From Methanothrix sp. (GTDB lineage: Archaea; Halobacteriota; Methanosarcinia; Methanotrichales; Methanotrichaceae), in the NCBI GenBank assembly GCA_028688535.1, contig JAQTXY010000018.1:1-12919 (forward strand): a stretch of 12,919 nt of DNA. The letters are read 5' to 3'. The notes under the pieces were generated by a model. It had not been told where the DNA came from and did not search any database. It saw only the letters and a program-made list of their open reading frames with translations. This document shows, piece by piece, positions 6,429 to 12,919 of the stretch (position 1 is the first letter of the stretch; every line of letters begins with the position of its first letter). The translations under genes were made by a program, and so were the position numbers.

Positions 6429-7280
6429 CTACTTAGTAGATCGGTCGCTTGGTGCCCCTAGATAACCGGAGAAGTACTCGGATTTTATCCGCGCCTCAGG
6501 GAGCCCCATCTAAGTAAGCATAGCCAACGTCGCATCTACCATCGGCCTTGGACCGCATGTGTAAAAGACACGCTCTAAGTAGTCAGGCACTGTTTTCTCT
6601 ATCATCTCCATATTTAGGTCGCGTACGTGAGCTGCTGAAAAGCGTTACCAAGCGACGAAATGGGGGTCTACGGTCAAAATAGATTCCATGTATACGATTC
6701 TCTTGATGATTTTCAGTAACATTCACCCACGACCCATATTTATTCGCCCTGTTAATCCCTTCCAGGCTAGGCTAGGTCTTGTAATGGTGATAAATGCTTT
6801 GAAGTCCAGGTTCCTATTCTGCATTTCATCAAAGTCGTTCTTAAATGCGATACTGTCTTCGAAGAGGTTGAAATACAGCAGGATTATGCTTGTCTTCAAT
6901 CCTTTATCAGTTGAATAACGAATCATGCTGCGCAAGTGTGTAATGCCTATCCCGCCGGAAAGCATGCAGATCTTTTCGTGATTTTCCTGGAGAATGAGTT
7001 TGCCGTAAGGTCCTCGAATTGTCCCTCTATCTCCCACATTTATTGCATCCATCGCGTTTGAGAACTCGTGACCCGTCAGTTTCTTGGTAACCTCAAGAAA
7101 GTCTTCGGTTGGACTGCTGGTGATAGAAAGAGGCTCGGTTTTCTGCATATTTTCGTTGTCAATAGTGATAAATGCCCATTGCCAAAAAAGATAATTGAAA
7201 CCTTTCGGCCTTCTGAACCGAATGGATTTTACATCCTTGGTTCGCCGTACGACCTGCGTTACCTTTGCCTTCTGTTGCAT
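6429..7280 (-). pseudogene. Ferredoxin reductase-type FAD/NAD(P)H oxidoreductase, interrupted by a small insertion
   Basis: The ATG lies at 7278-7280 on the minus strand. The first part gives about 182 residues of a ferredoxin-NADP reductase-like protein: an FAD-domain barrel with PLSITSSP (50-57), VGDRGTIRGPYG (82-93) and the start of the NAD domain MLSGGIGIT (106-114). It reads TGRINM and then stops at 6723-6725 inside the insertion at 6617-6734. Beyond the insertion the same protein resumes as EMIEKTVPDYLERVFY, TCGPRPMVDA and ARIKSEYFSGY, but with an in-frame TAG at 6510-6512 where Glu would be expected. Deleting the insertion plus one copy of the duplicated target gives TGRINMEMIEK in frame. 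Several conserved positions are also changed (for example ITHLRS for the usual ITPLRS). The enzyme would have moved electrons between NAD(P)H and an iron-sulfur or flavin partner; this copy is inactive. Confidence 0.85.
6617..6734. mobile_element. ~118-bp MITE-like insertion with imperfect terminal inverted repeats and 8-9 bp target duplication
   Basis: The segment is flanked by direct repeats CATATTTA at 6609-6616 and 6735-6742, or 9 bp as CCATATTTA at 6608-6616 and 6734-6742. Its left end begins GGTCGCG and its right end, read inward on the other strand, begins GGTCGTG. Aligned without gaps, the first 25 bases of the two ends agree at 16 positions, with a shared CTGAAAA at positions 19-25 and mostly transitions elsewhere. 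It has no coding capacity. Removing it and one repeat copy restores the reductase reading frame exactly, so it inserted into a formerly intact gene. The parent transposase is not in the window, and 8-9 bp duplications occur in several IS families, so I do not assign one. Confidence 0.78.
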
Positions 7281-7376
7281 CGATTAACTGGAAAAGTTCA
7301 TAGAAATATGTTCGTTGTCTGATTTTATAAAACTTCCCGAATAGCACATTGGTTAGGGATTGTTGGAACCTAAACT

Positions 7377-7486
7377 CCTAGTGTCCCGTCAGCTCTGTAA
7401 TGTCTGATCAGGTCATAATAGTCTTACCCTAGCACCCTTGGTGGTGAATGTGCTTTACGACATTATGATCATGACGAGACACTAGG
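7377..7486. mobile_element. ~110-bp inverted-repeat (MITE-like) element upstream of the GAPDH-like gene
   Basis: CCTAGTGTCCCGTCA (7377-7391) is matched by TGACGAGACACTAGG (7472-7486) in inverted orientation with a single mismatch. A further TAATGTC block pairs inside, giving ends of about 28 bases. Both ends contain CTAG next to TGTC, so a 4-bp CTAG target duplication with the element proper at 7382-7482 is possible. There is no coding capacity. It lies between the dead reductase and the GAPDH-like gene and shares no obvious sequence with the other insertion. Confidence 0.65.
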
Positions 7487-7682
7487 CTATTGATAACTGT
7501 ACCATTGATATCGAAAAATTCCGGAAATATCTATTAGAATTATTACTATTGCCCGAATATTAATTTACCTATAACTATATATTTGATCGGCATGCCTACT
7601 AAAGTTGTGGAGTCTGGGTTGGAACCATTATAGATAATTTAAAATATCTCCCTGACTATAAGGTATATTACGTGATTGTTCT
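7487..7682 (+). promoter_or_regulatory. AT-rich promoter region of the GAPDH-like gene
   Basis: No coding frame is evident. TTTAAAATAT (7638-7647) is a good TATA candidate, placing the start of transcription near 7668-7672 and leaving a leader of only about 11-15 bases before the ATG at 7683. No Shine-Dalgarno sequence is seen close to that ATG, which fits a very short leader. A second AT-rich block, TATATTA (7664-7670), is too close to the ATG to give a useful leader. Confidence 0.4.
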
Positions 7683-8831
7683 ATGAAATTAAATGCTGGA
7701 TTTGTAGGCTTTGATGGGACAGAGAGCAAGAGGGCTATTCCTGCCATCCACCAGGTTAAGGAAGCTGAAGGAATTGAAGGCGATATGAACGTGCTTCTTC
7801 GCAGCCCTCATGCCAGGGCTAAGAGCATGCTTAGTAAATTCGCAAGGATGCACAATGTAAGAGCCTTCTTGACTGATGAGAAAGATAGAGCTGCTTGGGA
7901 GAACGTTGGGACTAGAATAGAAGGCGGCTATGGCGATTTCTTTGAAGAATCTGACTTAATAGTCATTGGAACTCCGGAGGGGCAGGAGTTGCCTTACGTA
8001 GAAGCGAGCATAGCCCACGATTGCAAAATGGTGCTTATGGGAGGAGCTCACAGAGGCGATATCCTTAATGGTCTGGCTGAGAAGAACATCGGGATAACGG
8101 AAAAGATCAAGGAAGATCTGGGAAGAGAGTTCTTCTTCGGGCTGGGGAACTACGATCGATTTCTCAAGGCTACTCCAAAACTGGTCCAATGTACTAGCTG
8201 TAACACTACCTCCTTATGCAGGGCTGTCCTGGCCGCAAGGTCCCTTGGCCTTCGGGCTGTTTTGGGCAACCTGGATCGCAGAAGCGGTGATCCGCAAAAC
8301 GTAGTTAAGATGTCTCCAAACGCCATCCAATTTGGGAGAGGTGTAGGCCATCAGGGCATAGATGCAGCAACTGTTTTTAGGGACGTGAAGTTCTCAATCA
8401 GGGCCAGCAAAGTTCCCATTACCATGCCTCATGTACATCAGCTTAACTTCGTTTTTGAGGGAGAGCAAGAGCCTGATATGCTGCTAGAGCAGCTATCCAA
8501 TACCAGGCGCGTTGTGGTAGTTCCTTATGATGATGCAGGAAAGAAGCATGACTGGACGGGCGAAATCCTGGAGGCATTTGCCTCCGGCTTTGAAAGGCCG
8601 CTAACCCCTGAGATATTCGAACTGCTTTTTTCTGACGCAATAATTCCCTTTAAGCTGGGCGAATACACAATAATGCAGATAGTCATGCTTGTGGAGCAGA
8701 TGTCCATTCCCGTGCCAAATTATGCCGAGGCTTACCTCATGTTTTGCGGATTTCCTGCAGACAAAGTCCACGGCTCTGTGGACAGGGCACTGGGTGTGGT
8801 CCATGGTGTATGGCCGGATAAACTTGCCTGA
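7683..8831 (+). CDS. Divergent type II (archaeal) glyceraldehyde-3-phosphate dehydrogenase-like protein
   Basis: The second half resembles archaeal type II GAPDH. The catalytic Cys173 lies in CTSCNTTSLCR (170-180), DRRSGDP (198-204) corresponds to the usual RRxxDP segment, SPNAI (211-215) to GPINAI, and VGHQGID (221-227) keeps the His of the family's HHGPD. KVPITMPHVH (243-252) matches KVPTTLMHVH, and TPEG (97-100) plus GNY (155-157) also fit. The protein has 382 residues, about 40 more than usual. Its N-terminus reads GFVGFDGTESKRAIPAI where typical members have NGYGTIGKR, so the dinucleotide loop is altered. If active it would reduce 1,3-bisphosphoglycerate in gluconeogenesis, in line with ppsA 40 bp downstream and pgk upstream. 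Another substrate or cofactor is possible. No gene symbol is given because a standard gapdh may exist elsewhere in the genome. Confidence 0.8.
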   Translation: MKLNAGFVGFDGTESKRAIPAIHQVKEAEGIEGDMNVLLRSPHARAKSMLSKFARMHNVRAFLTDEKDRAAWENVGTRIEGGYGDFFEESDLIVIGTPEGQELPYVEASIAHDCKMVLMGGAHRGDILNGLAEKNIGITEKIKEDLGREFFFGLGNYDRFLKATPKLVQCTSCNTTSLCRAVLAARSLGLRAVLGNLDRRSGDPQNVVKMSPNAIQFGRGVGHQGIDAATVFRDVKFSIRASKVPITMPHVHQLNFVFEGEQEPDMLLEQLSNTRRVVVVPYDDAGKKHDWTGEILEAFASGFERPLTPEIFELLFSDAIIPFKLGEYTIMQIVMLVEQMSIPVPNYAEAYLMFCGFPADKVHGSVDRALGVVHGVWPDKLA

Positions 8832-8860
8832 ATGATTTCGATCAAGCCATAAATTTTTGT

Positions 8861-8874
8861 GAGGGGGAATTATA
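8861..8874 (+). promoter_or_regulatory. Strong ribosome binding site followed by an ATA start codon for ppsA
   Basis: GAGGGGG (8861-8867) is a strong Shine-Dalgarno sequence, and 4 bases later the codon ATA (8872-8874) begins the conserved frame. Between the upstream in-frame TGA (8860-8862) and the GTG at 8926 the frame holds no ATG, GTG or TTG. The frame already encodes family-conserved residues well before 8926. ATA is therefore the best start by position, unless a base was misread or mutated from ATG. Confidence 0.6.
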
Positions 8875-11283
8875 ACGCAAAAAGGAAAATTCACGCTCTG
8901 GTTCAATGAGATACGTATCGAGGATGTGCCTTCGGTTGGCGGAAAGAATGCTTCTTTAGGAGAGATGTACCAGGACCTCACATCTAAAGGGGTCAAGATT
9001 CCCAATGGTTTTGCCACGACTTCGGAAGCCTACTGGCATTTTCTTAACTCCGCAGGCATTCTGGACAAGTTGAAGGGTATCTTGTCGGGCCTGAACAAGG
9101 CTGACGTAAAAGATCTAGCTGAAAGAGGGAAGAGAGCACGTGAGTTGATTCTGGCATCCGACTTACCCGAAGATATGTGGATGGAGATCACAGAAGCTTA
9201 CGACAAGCTGGGCAAGGAGTACGGTGCCGACCCAGATGTAGCCGTGCGAAGCTCCGCAACAGCAGAGGATCTACCTACTGCATCCTTCGCCGGTCAGCAG
9301 GAGACTATTCTGAACGTTCGCGGATATCAGGAGCTCAAGAAGGCTTGCATAAAATGTTATGCATCCCTTTTCATGGACCGGGCCATATCTTACCGTATCG
9401 ACAATGGCTTCGACCAATTTAAGGTGGCTCTATCAATAGGAATCATGAAGATGGTCCGGTCAGACCTGGCATCAAGTGGCGTGATCTTTACCCTGGACAC
9501 TGAAACCGGCTTTCGGGATGTGATATTCATCACAGGTGCCTACGGCCTGGGGGAGAACGTAGTACAGGGGGCTGTTATCACTGATGAGTTCTACGTATTC
9601 AAGCCCACTTTCCGAAAGGGCTTTCGGTCCATAATTAGGAAGAGCCTGGGAGATAAGAAGATAAAGATGATCTATGGCACTGGCGAGTCCAAGGCTCTGA
9701 CTCACAATGTAGACGTCCCCGATGAGGATCGCAGGAGGTTCTGCATATCAGATGACGATGTTATCACCCTGGCTAGATACGCCACGACCATAGAAGATCA
9801 CTATTCGAAGAAGGCAGCAAAGGAGATGCCCATGGACATCGAGTGGGCCAAGGATGGCAGGACCGGCGAGCTTTTCATAGTCCAGGCTAGGCCGGAGACG
9901 GTCCAGTCACAGAAGACCAGGGACATTCTCGAAACGTACCACCTGGAAAAGAAAGGTCCTATACTGATTACCGGAAGGAGTATCGGGGAAAAGATCGCCA
10001 GTGGCAAGGCGCATATTATGTCCGATGTGGCACATCTCTCATCGTTTAAGCCTGGCGAGATTCTTATCTCAGATACAACTACTCCCGACTGGGAGCCGGT
10101 GATGAAGATAGCTGCTGCCATTGTGACTAACACTGGCGGAAGGACTAGTCACGCGGCCATCCTCAGCAGAGAATTCGGAATACCTGCAGTGGTTGGCGCT
10201 GAAGGAGCCACCACGAGGATAAAGACTGGCCAGGAGGTTACAGTAAGCTGCGCCGAAGGAGATGCAGGGGTTGTCTATGACGGCAAGCTACCCTTCCATG
10301 TGGAGAAGACCATTCTGAAGGACGTGCCAAGGCCGAAGACTGAGGTCATGATAAACCTCGGAAACCCAGAGGAGGCCTTTTCTGTTTCTTTCATACCCAA
10401 CGATGGAGTCGGCCTGGCAAGGCTAGAGTTCATAATTGCCAGTCAGATAAAGGTCCACCCCATGGCTCTTCTGCATCCGGAGAAAGTAACGGATGCTTCT
10501 GTGCATAAGGAAATAGATGACCTTGCTTTTGCCTACAACAACAAAAGCGACTACTTCGTGGAGAAGCTCGCCCAAGGAATAGGTACAATTGCAGCAGCCT
10601 TTTATCCAAAACCCGTCGTTGTCCGCACCAGTGACTTCAAATCAAACGAATACGCGAACCTCATCGGAGGAGAATACTTCGAGCTAAAAGAGAACAACCC
10701 TATGATAGGGTTTAGGGGTGCTTCTAGGTACTACAGCGAACGGTACAAAGAGGGGTTTGCCCTGGAGTGTAGAGCTCTAAAACAAGTACGAGATGTCATG
10801 GGGCTTGACAATGTCATTGTCATGATTCCCTTCTGCCGCCGGGTGGAGGAGTGTAGGAAAGTCCTGGAAGAGATGGCAAAGAACGGCTTGAAAAGGGGAG
10901 AAAATGGGCTTTTGGTTTATATCATGTGCGAGATTCCCAGCAACGTCGTACTGGTGGAGGAGTTCTGCCAGTTGGTGGATGGCATCTCAATAGGTTCCAA
11001 TGACCTGACGCAGCTCACTCTCGGAATAGATAGGGACTCGGAGATTCTGGCCCAAGAGTTCGATGAGAGGGACCCCGCGGTAAAGAAGATGGTGGCCATG
11101 TCCATAGAAGGTACCAAGAAAAGTGGCCGCCACAGCGGTCTGTGCGGTCAGGCCCCCAGCGATTACCCTGAGTTTGCACAGTTTCTGGTAAGTGAAGGGA
11201 TAGATTCCATCTCCATCAACCCGGACTCGGTCATGAAGATCACTTTGAAAGTTCTGGAGACCGAGAAGTCTCTTAGCAGGTGA
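8872..11283 (+). CDS. ppsA: Phosphoenolpyruvate synthase (pyruvate, water dikinase)
   Basis: The enzyme makes PEP from pyruvate and ATP, releasing AMP and phosphate, the entry step of gluconeogenesis from acetyl-CoA-derived pyruvate. From the ATA start it has 803 residues, a normal length. The N-terminal ATP-grasp domain carries FNEIRIEDVPSVGGKNASLG (about 11-30), VRSSATAEDLP and the GQQETILN region, then EWAKDGRTGELFIVQARPE. The swivelling phosphohistidine domain has GGRTSHAAILSREFGIPAVV with His427. The C-terminal TIM barrel holds VVRTSDFKSNEYANLIGG, NPMIGFRGAS, CEIPSNVVL, SIGSNDLTQLTLGIDRDS and the catalytic Cys758 in GLCGQAPSDYPEF. All catalytic parts are present. It follows the GAPDH-like gene by 40 bp on the same strand, so joint transcription is likely. 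The odd point is the start codon: a GTG at 8926 would remove 18 residues that are conserved in the family. Confidence 0.95.
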   Translation: MTQKGKFTLWFNEIRIEDVPSVGGKNASLGEMYQDLTSKGVKIPNGFATTSEAYWHFLNSAGILDKLKGILSGLNKADVKDLAERGKRARELILASDLPEDMWMEITEAYDKLGKEYGADPDVAVRSSATAEDLPTASFAGQQETILNVRGYQELKKACIKCYASLFMDRAISYRIDNGFDQFKVALSIGIMKMVRSDLASSGVIFTLDTETGFRDVIFITGAYGLGENVVQGAVITDEFYVFKPTFRKGFRSIIRKSLGDKKIKMIYGTGESKALTHNVDVPDEDRRRFCISDDDVITLARYATTIEDHYSKKAAKEMPMDIEWAKDGRTGELFIVQARPETVQSQKTRDILETYHLEKKGPILITGRSIGEKIASGKAHIMSDVAHLSSFKPGEILISDTTTPDWEPVMKIAAAIVTNTGGRTSHAAILSREFGIPAVVGAEGATTRIKTGQEVTVSCAEGDAGVVYDGKLPFHVEKTILKDVPRPKTEVMINLGNPEEAFSVSFIPNDGVGLARLEFIIASQIKVHPMALLHPEKVTDASVHKEIDDLAFAYNNKSDYFVEKLAQGIGTIAAAFYPKPVVVRTSDFKSNEYANLIGGEYFELKENNPMIGFRGASRYYSERYKEGFALECRALKQVRDVMGLDNVIVMIPFCRRVEECRKVLEEMAKNGLKRGENGLLVYIMCEIPSNVVLVEEFCQLVDGISIGSNDLTQLTLGIDRDSEILAQEFDERDPAVKKMVAMSIEGTKKSGRHSGLCGQAPSDYPEFAQFLVSEGIDSISINPDSVMKITLKVLETEKSLSR

Positions 11284-11294
11284 AGTCAAAAAGC

Positions 11295-11335
11295 GGCGGC
11301 GCGCCCACTGCAAGCGGATCATACGAGGCGCCGCC
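11295..11335. repeat. GC-rich inverted repeat downstream of ppsA
   Basis: GGCGGCGC (11295-11302) is the exact reverse complement of GCGCCGCC (11328-11335), with a 25-base loop between. It lies 11 bp after the ppsA stop. It lacks a following T-run, so it may stabilise the 3' end or be a REP-like element rather than a classical terminator. Confidence 0.5.
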
Positions 11336-11480
11336 ACATTGATATGCATGCATCAACGAGATCTGCTCATCTTGGCGAATAGCCTAGACCATTTGACGCA
11401 CTATTAGGGAGCTTAAGATAGCTTGTGACAATCAAATTTCAGTGATGTTGTGCAATATCTCCTGAAAGCCAAGTTAAAAT

Positions 11481-11500
11481 ATAATAGATCTAGATATTAT
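11481..11500 (-). terminator. Possible terminator of the minus-strand transglutaminase-like gene
   Basis: Read on the minus strand, ATAATA and TATTAT form a 6-bp stem around the 8-base loop TCTAGATC, followed by ATTTT. The stem begins at the stop codon of the gene. It is weak and AT-rich but in the right place. Confidence 0.45.
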
Positions 11501-12918
11501 TATTCCCATAAAGGCTTTACCTCTTCTGAGCATCCGCAAATCCGTTCTTGTTCAGGGGTCTGGAAATATCCTGCATCATTGTTGCTATATGGTAAAATCT
11601 TGCTGCAATAGCCCATCCACCAGTCCATTATCCGGATATGGGATGGCATTCCCAAGAAGCAGCCGGTGAAACTGAAATATCCTGGCACCCTTCCCAGATT
11701 AATGCCATCACCATTGCCCGTAGTGTCTACAATGTGATACTTTGTATCACCTGGCAGAAGCACCAAATTGTAGAAATGACCAGGGTGATCGCCAATAATC
11801 GGCAGATCAAAGGCCGAGCTAGAGACGCTTAAAGCTTCGCTTTTGTTGTAGCCAGCTTTCCGGAGCATTGTAGTTAGGGCTGCAGAATAATCGCTACAGA
11901 CCCCAGTTTGCAGGATATTGACCGTGGCATGCGTGGGAAGCAGTTCCATCGTAGCACTATTCTCGTTCATATTCGTGTCCGAATGCCAGGCATTCACGCC
12001 CCTCTCCTCAGGCCGGCAGGATAGTTTGGATACGTTTTCATTATAGCCTTCCAGAAAATGGCATTTTCCAGTAAGGTTATAGCCACATAAACGCGTGCAT
12101 TCTGGATAGCCAGAGCAGCAGGCTTTAAAGAGCGCATAGCCCTTCATATAGACGGCATCCGGTCCGAAGGCGTTGATCAAATAGATGCCCCGGCACTTTT
12201 TGCGGTCGCCTCCCGACCGGTTGCAAGCATCGGCGCAGGCTGAACCGGGAAGGGGTGTTCCGTCGCAGCAGTTCACTGCCTCGGCGACGATCCAGTCTAG
12301 GTCTGGATGGCAGACCTCCATCTCTTGGCATTGTCTTGTGGCATTAGGCCAGATGTCCTGACAGGGACTGTCCGGAGGATAATACCGAGGGCGGGGATCG
12401 ACCTCACCGCAAATCCAAGGTTTGGCAATTGCAATTTCTATATATGCCTGTTCAGATAAGCCACTGGAGTTGGTAACAGTGAGAGTTATATTATGCCATC
12501 CCAGACTCAGGTCATCTCTCTGGAAGGACTGGCCTATCCCTATGACCCCGTCCTGACTCGAATGCCAAAGGAAGGTGCAGGGTTGCATCAGGCAGGGAAG
12601 AGCTGAGAATAGCACCATCTCGCCGCTGTAGAAGGTACGCACGTCCCCCGGTGAAAGGATTACTGCCCTTAAACCGTTTCTTGGTTTGTCATCCTTGCAG
12701 TCCGCTTTTTGTTCTGGTAAGCTTTCGTTCCGATTAATTGGTGGTTGCTGATAGAACTGAGATCCTGCCTTGCAACCGCATTCATTCAGTTCCATCTGCC
12801 CGATGCTATCAGTTTTATTTAGTTTGGATTTTAATGGTGTGTCTACCATTCCAGGACCGGCCGGACCGGGAAGATGGACTAGTGCTGCCGTAGTAAAGAT
12901 GATCAATGCCAGGCTGAG
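11500..12918 (-). CDS. Exported cysteine-rich transglutaminase-like protein, N-terminus cut by the right edge
   Basis: The frame is open to the right edge. The first visible residues, LSLALIIFTTAALVHL, look like the hydrophobic core of a signal peptide, so the true start lies outside. Numbering from the TTG at 12906, residues about 80-160 form a beta-rich, PKD/Ig-like stretch (FYSGEMVLFSA, GWHNITLTVTNSSGLSEQAY). A cysteine-dense middle (about 166-300) follows. A transglutaminase-like core then shows the putative triad Cys337 (TGVCSDYSAALTTMLRKAGY), His377 (HPGHFYNLVLLPG) and Asp394 (YHIVDTTGN). There are about 25 cysteines, many paired (CCD, CCSGYPEC, CGC), which suggests disulfides outside the cell. 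Several N-x-S/T sites are visible. The protein probably acts at the cell surface as a peptidase, cross-linking enzyme or binding protein; its substrate is unknown. It converges on ppsA across a 216-bp spacer. Confidence 0.8.
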   Translation of the reverse strand, partial: LSLALIIFTTAALVHLPGPAGPGMVDTPLKSKLNKTDSIGQMELNECGCKAGSQFYQQPPINRNESLPEQKADCKDDKPRNGLRAVILSPGDVRTFYSGEMVLFSALPCLMQPCTFLWHSSQDGVIGIGQSFQRDDLSLGWHNITLTVTNSSGLSEQAYIEIAIAKPWICGEVDPRPRYYPPDSPCQDIWPNATRQCQEMEVCHPDLDWIVAEAVNCCDGTPLPGSACADACNRSGGDRKKCRGIYLINAFGPDAVYMKGYALFKACCSGYPECTRLCGYNLTGKCHFLEGYNENVSKLSCRPEERGVNAWHSDTNMNENSATMELLPTHATVNILQTGVCSDYSAALTTMLRKAGYNKSEALSVSSSAFDLPIIGDHPGHFYNLVLLPGDTKYHIVDTTGNGDGINLGRVPGYFSFTGCFLGMPSHIRIMDWWMGYCSKILPYSNNDAGYFQTPEQERICGCSEEVKPLWE

Positions 12919-12919
12919 G

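Noticed and set aside
6688..6918. 76-residue plus-strand ORF
   Set aside because: It is antisense to the reductase pseudogene and spans the insertion boundary; the minus strand explains this region.
7362..7626. 9-bp direct repeat GTTGGAACC at 7362-7370 and 7618-7626, which could be a target duplication of a 247-bp insertion
   Set aside because: The intervening segment has no inverted ends, and a 9-bp match within several hundred bases can arise by chance.
8859..8861. GTG at 8859 as a canonical start for ppsA
   Set aside because: It is in a different reading frame from ppsA and overlaps the ribosome binding site.
1..12919. CRISPR arrays, rRNA or tRNA genes, intact transposases
   Set aside because: By eye I saw no regularly spaced repeats, rRNA motifs, tRNA-like cloverleaf or transposase catalytic motifs; a tRNA scan was not possible.

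Overview
The window looks like a chromosomal segment of a methanogenic archaeon, most likely from the Methanothrix/Methanosaeta lineage. That placement is an inference from gene content; no marker gene in the window settles it. Supporting signs are an archaeal-type phosphoglycerate kinase, a type II (archaeal) glyceraldehyde-3-phosphate dehydrogenase-like protein, a PEP synthase, a DUF1059 protein behind an archaeal-style TATA box with almost no leader, a hybrid histidine kinase, and a secreted cysteine-rich transglutaminase-like protein. Intact genes are separated by long, AT-rich, partly degenerate spacers.

Layout. 2-1147 (+): C-terminal part of a hybrid sensor kinase cut by the left edge, with one degenerate and one complete receiver domain. 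1489-1734 (+): DUF1059 small metal-binding protein. 1995-2552 (+): bacterioferritin, followed by a strong hairpin and T-run. 2833-3115 (+): probable frameshifted remnant of a small gene. 3239-3574 (+): unrecognised 111-residue protein. 3627-4410 (-): decayed, internally deleted remnant of a plasma-membrane-type P-type proton ATPase. 4622-4978 (+): SpoIIAA/STAS-like protein with a terminator. 5132-6355 (+): pgk. 6429-7280 (-): ferredoxin/flavin-type reductase pseudogene split by a ~118-bp non-coding insertion that has imperfect terminal inverted repeats and an 8-9 bp target duplication. 7377-7486: a second small inverted-repeat element. 7683-8831 (+): GAPDH-like protein. 8872-11283 (+): ppsA, apparently starting at ATA. 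11500-12918 (-): exported cysteine-rich transglutaminase-like protein, cut by the right edge.

Functionally, ppsA (pyruvate to PEP), pgk and the GAPDH-like gene belong to the same gluconeogenic route, which an acetate- or CO2-growing methanogen needs to make sugars. The GAPDH-like gene and ppsA are 40 bp apart and probably co-transcribed; pgk lies 1.3 kb upstream on the same strand, with the dead reductase gene and both small elements in between. The rest of the window is a gene graveyard: one clear ATPase pseudogene, one reductase pseudogene broken by an insertion, and one likely small pseudogene. I saw no CRISPR array, rRNA, recognisable tRNA or intact transposase, and no convincing new defence or biosynthetic system. 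The most informative novelties are the small element whose removal restores the reductase frame exactly, the ATPase fossil, the apparent ATA start of ppsA and the divergent GAPDH-like protein.
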